From the NCBI RefSeq assembly GCF_001039355.2, contig NW_019775711.1, positions 117,013-145,667 of the forward strand: a stretch of 28,655 nt of DNA, in the 5' to 3' direction. This document shows positions 12,273 through 19,431 of this stretch, one piece after another (position 1 is the first letter of the stretch; every line of letters begins with the position of its first letter). This DNA comes from Lingula anatina. Lineage: Eukaryota > Brachiopoda > Lingulata > Lingulida > Lingulidae. A program made the translations under genes and the position numbers. The notes beneath the pieces are model-generated. The model worked only from the letters and a program-made list of their open reading frames with translations, was not told where the DNA came from and ran no database searches.

Positions 12273-13323
12273 CCCATTGGAGAACTTGTTCCAGTGTGCA
12301 ACAGACAGTTATCTGACAGATTAATTGTTATAAAGAGAAATTTTATGTTTTTACGCTTTCAAGTGTTAAATACTGTGAAAATGGAAAGATACTGTAATTA
12401 CTCAGTCTTTTCAATAGGCAAAAGTATCAAGCTTTCAGGTACATAATTTTATAATGATTAAATTATATTTATATACAGCATTTGTGGTGCTTTGGTGCTG
12501 CATGAAATAAAACTATTAAGTGGCTTTATTTTCAATTTTAATGTTGCCACTCAATATGAATGTTCTTATTATAAAAAATCATGACTTAAAAATATGATAT
12601 CTGCAAATTCACAACCCCCCCCTCCATTGAAAAGATAAGAGTTATTACCATAAGTGTAGTCTATTCAGTTTATTGAAAACTAATTGCTCTGTTGTGCTAC
12701 CTTTCAGATGGACACAGAAGACCACATGGGCACGACATGCATGGAATGCGCAGTATGTTCACTATTCATTTCATGATAAAATAAAACAATTTTATAGGCC
12801 ATTCCCAGGGCCTATCGTAAACACTATGGATCAATCTATCTCCAAGCGTATTGTCACTAAATTGCTATCAAGTTAAGCGACTTATATGTCTCGCACACCC
12901 ACTGAAGCTGTTACAGGGTAATTAACTATCATTTAGGGGCTTCAGTAGGCTTGCCAGACATTAAGTCGTTTAAGCTAAAAGCAATTTAGCGAGAAACCCC
13001 TTTGAGATGGGTCGTTCCAGTTAGATCGATCTAGGCATGGGAGCCCAGTCTTGGGCTCAAACACACAAAGTTATTTTGCAGTTTTTGCAAAGTGCTAAAG
13101 ATAATGGCCTTAACACTTGAAATTTATCTTAAAGATTACATAATGGCTTGTATGATCACAATGGCTTTACAATTTTCAAAAAGTAGTAGGACATAAAGAA
13201 ATTTATAATTCTATGATGGATACTCTTTCTATTTCAGACAAGAGAAGTTTCAAGAAAGACTTCAAGGTGGCCGTCATTGAAGGCCCCAAGGCAGTGGTAG
13301 AATACGCTTTTAAATTTGAGTAA
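4894..13323 (+). CDS. ITM2: Integral membrane protein 2 (ITM2/BRI, BRICHOS family), complete, ten coding exons, 318 residues
   Basis: ITM2 proteins are type II membrane proproteins of the secretory pathway. Furin-like proteases cut off a short C-terminal peptide, and the BRICHOS domain acts as a chaperone. Exons: 4894-4974, 6242-6418, 7951-8127, 8645-8755, 9105-9246, 9913-9948, 10490-10546, 12088-12132, 12708-12752 and 13238-13323. All are GT-AG with consistent phases. Seen: cytosolic residues 1-53 end in the basic patch RRRK; a membrane segment spans about 54-79; VLHDF and LTAIVDVNEERC open BRICHOS, with the conserved Cys158 and Cys218 (QNQCF). Residues 230-290 are an extra His-rich repeat linker from four tiny exons. 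RNKR at 290-293 is a furin motif, leaving a 25-residue C-terminal peptide. Asn146 (NLT) is a glycosylation sequon. Without the four exons the protein would be 257 residues, close to vertebrate ITM2 (about 263-267). The peptide lacks the two cysteines of the human Bri23 peptide. Confidence 0.95.
4975..6241 (+). other. ITM2 intron 1
   Basis: This intron has A-rich stretches at 5288-5340 and a 27-30 base poly-A at about 6159-6187. Two TTATGTAA octamers occur at 5063-5070 and 5367-5374. No coding sequence is recognised; the open frames run through low-complexity A-rich sequence. Confidence 0.75.
6419..7950 (+). other. ITM2 intron 2
   Basis: The intron contains a GT/poly-G tract at about 6520-6549 and a CA repeat at about 7683-7702. 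A 60-codon open frame at 7376-7558 has no recognisable domain. It ends with a strong pyrimidine tract before the acceptor at 7949-7950. Confidence 0.75.
8128..8644 (+). other. ITM2 intron 3 with a poly-T/CAG pseudo-acceptor and a short tandem duplication
   Basis: Just after the donor (8128-8129) comes a poly-T run ending CAG at about 8157. This looks like a splice acceptor only some 30 bases from the donor and is unlikely to be used. A 34-35 bp unit (TGATAACTCATTTTTTTC...) is tandemly duplicated at 8420-8453 and 8454-8488. No gene is seen. Confidence 0.75.
8756..9104 (+). other. ITM2 intron 4 with a TATG microsatellite
   Basis: The intron lies between the exon ending LKYM and the exon starting NGAYTP. 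A TATG tetranucleotide run occupies about 8943-8968. No gene is seen. Confidence 0.8.
9247..9912 (+). other. ITM2 intron 5
   Basis: This intron separates the last BRICHOS exon from the first tiny exon. I see no transposon ends, long open frame or strong repeat in it. Confidence 0.7.
9949..10489 (+). other. ITM2 intron 6
   Basis: The intron contains a TTTA/poly-T tract at about 10052-10082. An imperfect internal repeat (TTTATTTGTTGATTAATTATTTT) occurs near 9970 and 10124. No gene is seen. Confidence 0.7.
10594..11725 (-). mobile_element. Non-autonomous hAT-type DNA transposon, 1132 bp, in ITM2 intron 7
   Basis: The ends are perfect 17-bp inverted repeats, CAGTGTTCATTCTAGGA at 10594-10610 and its complement at 11709-11725. 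ATCTAG is duplicated directly outside (10588-10593 and 11726-11731). CAGTG...CACTG ends are typical of hAT elements, although those usually make 8-bp duplications. The interior keeps part of a transposase zinc-finger exon on the minus strand, which supports the class. That places the 5' end of the element at 11725. Confidence 0.8.
11035..11345 (-). pseudogene. Remnant of a hAT transposase N-terminal exon (TTF-type zinc finger)
   Basis: One minus-strand frame reads ILSFLKKIDPEDHSK, a polar stretch, then FQKWWRNTYKWLVHDYNANL followed by VYCSLCIEKK before a TAA at 11037-11035. The pattern FQ-x-W-x5-YxWLxxD...VYCxLC fits TTF-type zinc fingers found at the start of many hAT transposases. A stop lies directly upstream in frame and the catalytic domain is absent, so it is a broken fragment. 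The family assignment is by eye. Confidence 0.6.
12133..12707 (+). other. ITM2 intron 8 with a poly-C/(CA)n tract
   Basis: The intron carries a C run (about 12216-12230) and a CA repeat (about 12241-12270) about 90 bases after the donor of exon 8. A short C run at about 12614-12621 lies nearer the acceptor. No gene is seen. Confidence 0.8.
12798..13065. mobile_element. Palindromic MITE-like element, copy 1, ITM2 intron 9
   Basis: A long imperfect inverted repeat pairs about 12852-12912 (TCACTAAATTGCT...ACTGAAGC) with about 12933-12997 (GCTTCAGTAGGC...GCAATTTAGCGA). Outer arms carry GGATCAATCTATC on the left and GATCGATCTAG on the right. The same arm sequence recurs in FBXO45 intron 2. Exact ends and target duplication are not clear. 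Confidence 0.65.
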
Positions 13324-15435
13324 TCAAAGAGAGAGGTTAGAATCAAGTACTACTAGAACTATTTACTAACTCATTTGCACATTTCTAAGAGCTGACTACA
13401 AAATAGGTAGAAGTGGTCTCAGCAACTTCAAGTCATTCCTTAACATTTTTATGATTTTTCGGTGAGGATTGATACATGTATTTTGAACAGAAAAAAAAGC
13501 ACTGGCTTAATTTTCCTTGGAATTTTGCAATTATTGTTAAAAGAATACAGAGACAAAATAATCCCAAGCACACGTTTGATGATAATTTCTTCGATTTTGT
13601 GCCACTTAGATTGGATCAAAGCTCTAGCCTCTTTGTGTAAATGTCACTATATATTTTATTACATCACTTGATTCTGGTTGACTGTGATAGGATAGAAAAA
13701 AACTGTTGTTATGGAGACTCTATGGCCATGGGGTCATTGCTATGGAAACTACAGGATAGAAAAACTGTTGTTATGGAGACGCTGTGGTCATAGGGTCATT
13801 GTTATGGAAACCACAAGGTTGTTGGGCTGTTCCAAACAATCAGATAGAAGTGCATTATTTCTCTAAGAAGGTTCACATTTTATACTTTAGAGTGCTTTGT
13901 TTTCTGGAATAGTTGGCATAGCAGATCACTTTTCACATTTCCAAGGTTCACACTCGTGTTTTTGAAAAAAAAAATTCAGATTTTTTTTTTCTCCTCGAGA
14001 TCCATTGTTTGCCCTAAAAATGATCAGGCCTTGAGTTTTTCAAAACAACTGAATATTTCCATCTTAACATGGGTGGGAGAGAGAGAGAGAGAGAGAGAGC
14101 AGGTCGTTCAATAAAACCCTAGATCAAATAGATTCAGTTCTTTACCTACACGACATTCTTTTCTTGTTTTTAAAACAACGTTCAAGTGTTGATGTCTCAA
14201 ATTTTAAGGCTGCTTGCCAGCTCAATCTAATGCACAGGGTGTCTACTTTCCCTCTTTGTGTACCAGTGAAATATGAATTTGTAGGTCTGGCGATGCCATT
14301 TAATTGTCATTTTTATTCAAAATTTTATTAATTTGAACAACACCAGTTAAATATTGTCTTAACAGTGACCTTGTTAGTTTTTTTTATCTATATAGCCATA
14401 GCATTTGAAATAACAGTAATTGTTCTCTTGATTTAAGGACATTTTCATACTGTCTAAAGTCATTATTTTGGTATGTGTGGTTTGTAAATTAAAAGTAATC
14501 AGTGACCTTGATATCTGGGTTTGTATCTTGGCAGTAAGTTAAACAATTCTCACTGGTGTGTTTTCTAAATGCGCAAGTACGAAAGCTCGCTGTGTCCGTC
14601 TAGTTAAAAGGTGAGTGCGAGCTTGGAAAAGCAGTGAACATGATGGGTGCCAAAATATGCATCACATGATTTTGACATCAAATTTAGCAAAACTCTAAGT
14701 GTTAAATTAATATATATTCAGGTATATAAGACAGATATTGTTTTCTTGCCTAAGAATATAGCAATTGTATCAGAACAGCCCCTTCTGCACAGTGAATTTG
14801 TATATAAATCCATTTATGATATTAATACCCGGATTTTTGATTGTTGTAATGTCTATCTCTTTACGTAATATTAACATTTTTAGATCTTTTTTCACTCCAG
14901 TATCATTCATGATATGTGTTGAAGTCATGATTTCAGTGTAAATTTTCCAACATCCATAGACTTGAAAATTTATTGATCACTTCAAGTAACTGTTCTAAAT
15001 AGTTGTATTTGGATTGCCTCAATTTAGCAGTTTTTATGTGAAAAATAAAAATGTAATATTTTTCAAAACTATTTTAGAAGGGAAAAGTAGAAATTTCCTT
15101 TGTGGAAATATTTGGATACTGCTTAAAGAAAGTAACCATTTTCTTTCGGTTCAAAATTCAGTCCAGGTTTAAGTTACTGAAATCAGTTTTAAATTTGATT
15201 AGCTAAATCCATATAATATCTATATCAAATGCATTATATAATAATATATATATTAATAATAATACAGGAAGCCATAAATGTTCTTTACAATTTGTTTGAT
15301 TCTCTTCTTCACATTTAATACAAGTTGTTGCCAGTTACGACTGGTATGCTTTGATAATCCAGGATTTTTCTAGTTGATAACATCAGTGCAACTCTGTAAC
15401 TTCTTCAAGCTAATAAAGTGATTTCTGATGTGAAA
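13324..15435 (+). other. Probable ITM2 3'UTR
   Basis: No coding exon follows the stop at 13321-13323. The first well-placed poly(A) signal is AATAAAG at about 15411-15417, followed by GT/T-rich sequence (TTGTGTCATTTTTCTGTGG). Earlier AATAAA hexamers, for example near 15045, and a later one near 15534 are alternatives. The region holds an AG repeat at 14077-14099 and a 64-bp tandem duplication at 13690-13815. Confidence 0.5.
13690..13815. repeat. Tandem repeat with four X-box-like motifs spaced 31 bp apart
   Basis: Two copies (13690-13753 and 13754-13815) each contain two related 14-mers. GTTGTTATGGAGAC occurs at 13705-13718 and 13767-13780; ATTGCTATGGAAAC or ATTGTTATGGAAAC occurs at 13736-13749 and 13798-13811. 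Start-to-start spacing is exactly 31 bp throughout. Confidence 0.9.
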
Positions 15436-16340
15436 TTTGTGTCATTTTTCTGTGGACAGATGCCGTGTCAGAGCATTAGTTATCAGCTGTGCTTGCCGTC
15501 ATTGCCATTGCCATGTATATCACCATTCATGCAATAAATTGATAGTTATCTCTAAGCTAACCATCGTAGCATCAGAATTTGTGTCAAACTAGAATATTGA
15601 CAGCTTTCTTATTTATGAGTTTTCTTAATGTTTTGCAATTTTAATTTAATATTTTTATTAATAATTTTTTATTAAGAACAATGTTTTTTGGTGCATGTAA
15701 ATTTTTCATTCTGCACACTCAAATTTTAATCGCCCTGGATTTTGGACCCAGGAAGCACTTAGATTCTTACTTATGTGCATTGCCAGTCAGTGTAATAAGC
15801 TTAATCTCCCCTCCCCTCCCCTTCCACCTCGAGCAGCTAGGGAGTAATTTACTGCACTTTAGCGAGAATCTGCGCAGAGATGGATCGATCTTGCTGGTAT
15901 GATAACTTGAATCTGAACACTCCCCTACATACAACATCCTTAAATTATTTTCCGCCATATGCAACTAGCAAGTTAGGCTGAAAATAGAGAAGTTTGCCAA
16001 GGTGAAACTGAACATCTACTGGCCTGTTTTAAAACAACATCGTTAATATGAACTGTGCCTTGGTACCTAATGTAAAATTTCAAGTTGGTGGCTGATATGT
16101 TCTATCAATCGAAATTGCACACAATTTTTTTTTTCTTTTCTACAATGAATGACACATTAAAAAATGGAATGCTGATAATTCTCTGCCAACACATCCAAAA
16201 TTAAAAATAAATAAATATGAGTAAAAACTTGCCAAAATAGACACTTCTGATTGAATGAACATGGCAAAGTTGGTAATAGTCAAAACTGGACGTAAAATGC
16301 ACTTCATTTACAATATAACTACAAACAACAAGTTATATAA
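15436..16340. other. Gene-free stretch between the convergent ITM2 and FBXO45 3' ends
   Basis: AT-rich sequence with no recognisable gene. Short open frames at about 15681-15964 on both strands overlap and lack domains. A minus-strand AATAAA near 16348-16353 is one candidate end for the FBXO45 transcript. Confidence 0.5.
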
Positions 16341-19300
16341 AGAGCTCATTTATTGATCCTCCACAGTACACGGACTGAGGCATCAATCCAAAGAATGAAT
16401 GAATGAATAAGTAGTCACATTCAAATATACAGACTAAAATACTCAATAATTGTGAAAAATACAGCAGCGTGAAGACATATGACAGTGTGCAGTCGATTTC
16501 ATGAGAGAGGTTTTCGTGGATCAGTTAACAGCCAGAAAAAAATCATTTATATATAACTAATATACACTGGAGAATATTGGGCGTGGGTTTGAAGTACTCT
16601 CACCTGATAAAATCCACCCATCATATTGGCAAATACAACTTAATTAACATATTCGACCAAAATAAGATTGTGCTAAAATAAATGTATACAATAATGATGA
16701 TGAAAAAAATTAAAGTAATTGGAAGGCTATACAATATTGATAAGTTGGTTAATGAGCAGGGTCTTTTTGTAAACAGGGATGGTAGGTGACATTTATTATT
16801 ATTATTATTTGTTTTTTTTTTTTTTAAGTTGTTTTATAAGCATAGATCTAGCACTGTGAGTGCTTTTATTAACATGAAAACAACAGCATTTAAATTCTTT
16901 TCTGAGTCTCTAGTATATTCCCCAGCTTACCAAGCCAATGCTTGATGCAAAAAAAAAAAAAAAAAAACTGATTTTTTTATTTATTTTTGGTCTGCCTTAT
17001 TAATTAACCAACTCAACTATCTTGTATGGCCTAACAATAAAACTTTCTAATAAAGTTCCAATCGCAGATAATATATATAATTTATATCAATAGTGTCACT
17101 GGATGTGGACTGATGTTCTAACTTTTATATGTAAAATGTTAACAACATGCATAAGACCTTCAAATAGCAGAAAAAAATGAGTTTTCATCAATTTTCATCA
17201 GCTTAAAGGCATAATATCATATAATCCAAATCTGTTGAGAAAATAAGGATTTATAAATCCCTCTTCAATTTCTTAGTAACTATTTAATTTCAAGTGAAAT
17301 CACCCAGTCTCCAGTATCAATAACAGGAGTGGTTCAAAAATAAGAAACTTAAAACCCAAGTCATTTGACCTTGATTTTCTCCATGGATTTGGGTGCGCCG
17401 TTCATTGGTGGCAAGGGGAAACCTTTTGACATTTAGAGAACTTTTTTTTTTTTGACATTTTGCTATAAAAAGGTCCAACAATAATGACATGGCCTTGAAC
17501 ACAGTTGAAGTGACCACTTGGCAGATACAGTGTGTGCTTTCTTCTTCCATACAGTTGAACTGACCACCTGCTGGGGTAGTGCTGGCCCTTTTTTTTCTCT
17601 TAGCCAAATCTCTACTTTTTCATATATTTTTTCACATGATTTTCTCCATATGGTTTTAATTTGACTAAAACAAGTCACATCAACTAGTTTTTGTTTAGCC
17701 AACTTAATTCAGTTTTAGAATTTGGCTAAATCAGCAAGTGTAAGCGCTACCCTAGAGTCTTGATAAACACATTAATTTTACAGTATTGCCAATACAACTG
17801 TGACAACAAAGCATGCCTGTTTTGTAGTCTATAAAATATGACAATTACACAATACCAAATTTCTCCCCAAATCAGATTAATTATCAAGTATTATCAACTA
17901 GAGTGAAAGGACCTCAAATTGACATTTTTTTTAAATATTTAATATTTAACATGATGAAAACATAGCTAATGCAAATATGAAACTTGTGAACAGATTCATA
18001 TGCAGGGTAGCCAAACATGATGCAAAATCAAAGAGAACACGTTATGAAGAAACTGTGTTTAAAGACAACTTCTACTTTGAAATTTATGTTAACTATGATA
18101 TTGATATACTCCATTAATGAGTGAATGCTTTGACGTATACAGTGGAATTACAATCAAGAATCTACCAGTACATAAATCAAACAGTGAAACTTCAGTGGTA
18201 AAAATCGATGACAAGCAAGGCCTTCCCAGCTGCCATTTGGACGACCAATAGCTTCATAAGACAGCTTATATTTCCAAAGGCAGACGGATGGCTTGCAAGA
18301 TTTTTGGTTTTCTTTGATTGGGCCTGGGTTGGACCCCCTGTAAATCGATGACCAAATCTCCTTGAATTTTTACAACACAAGTTCCAGAACTTGATTTTTA
18401 TACATGAATATTCTTGATACACACCAAACATTAAGTTCTATAAAATGTTGATTAAAAACAAACACTGAAATTTTAGATGCCTTTAAACCCTGCAGTGTAC
18501 ATATTGTCAGTACTTATTATTCAAATGATGGTCTGCCTCGTTTTCTCTACACAAAGTTCTCATCACTGCCTTTTATTTCAAACCATGCAACTTTCAAATA
18601 TTCTCAAGCCCATAGGAAATTAGGGGTGTTCAAATCAACTGCTCTGAGGTCCACATTTTCAGAAAAACAAACACCATTCCACTTCCCCCCCTTTTGAAAT
18701 TGCTGACTACAGAACAGCTTTGAATTAGAATTGCACTGTACTTCCTCCACTGTGATTCTACTTTTGAATGTGTTTCCCAAAAGAGAGTATCTTGTTTGGT
18801 TTTCTTTTCTTCATAAAAAGGAAGAAATTCTCCCATCCCTGGTATTTTTATTTTTGTGGAACTGAATACCTCTCCTAAAGGTAAATGTCTCTCAATGTCT
18901 GATGAGTGGTGACTTTGGACATCGCCCATTCATTTCTGTACAGAACCATTTCAAACACTAGATTCTGCCAACACACCTAACACCAAGTGTGACTTTCACT
19001 GTCTGAGCTAAAACCCAGCTAAATCTTATATATCTCATGTATATATATATATATGCCAATCACAAACACATAATCCTACCCAAACAGCTTGTCTTGAATA
19101 TGACTGCCATCTACAGTACTCGTACTTGCATCCTTCCTTAGCATAAGACTTCCAAAACGGCTCGGTTTGAGTGTGACTGCCACCTACTGGACAAAAAACC
19201 TAAACACACATCTGTACAACATCCACAACAGTCACAGTTCATTTTCCTAGCAATGTGGCCTGTCTTGTGACAACGTCCACCTACTTTAGAGACACACATG

Positions 19301-19431
19301 CAGTGTGGCCTGTCTTGCGAACATGTGCCACCTATCTTTGAGTAACATGCCATGCACTTCAACATCTACCATTTCAGTAAGAAATGGCACTACAATTCCT
19401 AATCAAAGTTTTTCTTTGTGTTCAGCATGTG
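16341..19431 (-). other. Probable long 3'UTR of FBXO45
   Basis: No coding exon is seen downstream of the FBXO45 stop. Minus-strand AATAAA hexamers occur near 18845, 18570, 16980 and 16350, so the end is uncertain. The interval contains poly-A at about 16949-16966, a 50-bp period duplication (ACAGTTGAA-TGACCAC at 17501 and 17551), and four degenerate repeats at about 19085-19337. Open frames of 79-99 codons here have no recognisable domains. Confidence 0.4.
19085..19337. repeat. Four degenerate copies of a 32-36 bp motif next to the FBXO45 stop
   Basis: Copies lie at about 19085-19120, 19157-19190, 19254-19285 and 19303-19337. Each has a TG(T/G)CTTG-like block followed about ten bases later by GCCACCTA or a close variant. 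The last two share TGTGGCCTGTCTTG exactly. The minus-strand frame through them is Cys/His-rich by chance of the repeat. Confidence 0.65.

Larger units (their letters stand above)
9913..12752 (+). other. Four-microexon array encoding the His-rich DGHRP/RPLLG linker of ITM2
   Basis: Exons of 36 (9913-9948), 57 (10490-10546), 45 (12088-12132) and 45 bp (12708-12752) all start after codon base 1 and end on codon base 1. Any one can therefore be skipped without a frameshift. They encode GETQTHRPLLGG, DDGHRPSWLATTKRPLLGA, PDGHRPAWLGHHHDR and DGHRRPHGHDMHGMR. Exons 6 and 7 share RPLLG and the 14-mer CGCCCCCTGTTGGG; exons 7, 8 and 9 share DGHR. Exon 7 combines both modules. This pattern indicates origin by exon duplication. 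Exons 8 and 9 hold eight His in 30 residues. Confidence 0.85.

Noticed and set aside
18897-18925. CTGATGAG near 18899, the core opening of a hammerhead ribozyme
   Set aside because: No matching GAAA segment or flanking stems are present.
18630-18929. 99-codon minus-strand open frame downstream of FBXO45
   Set aside because: No recognisable domain and no splice partners; it lies in the probable FBXO45 3'UTR.
19138-19365. Cys/His-rich minus-strand frame with CHKTGHIARKMNC resembling a retroviral-type zinc knuckle
   Set aside because: The first cysteine of the knuckle is misplaced and the pattern follows from the underlying nucleotide repeat; no other gag/pol sequence is nearby.
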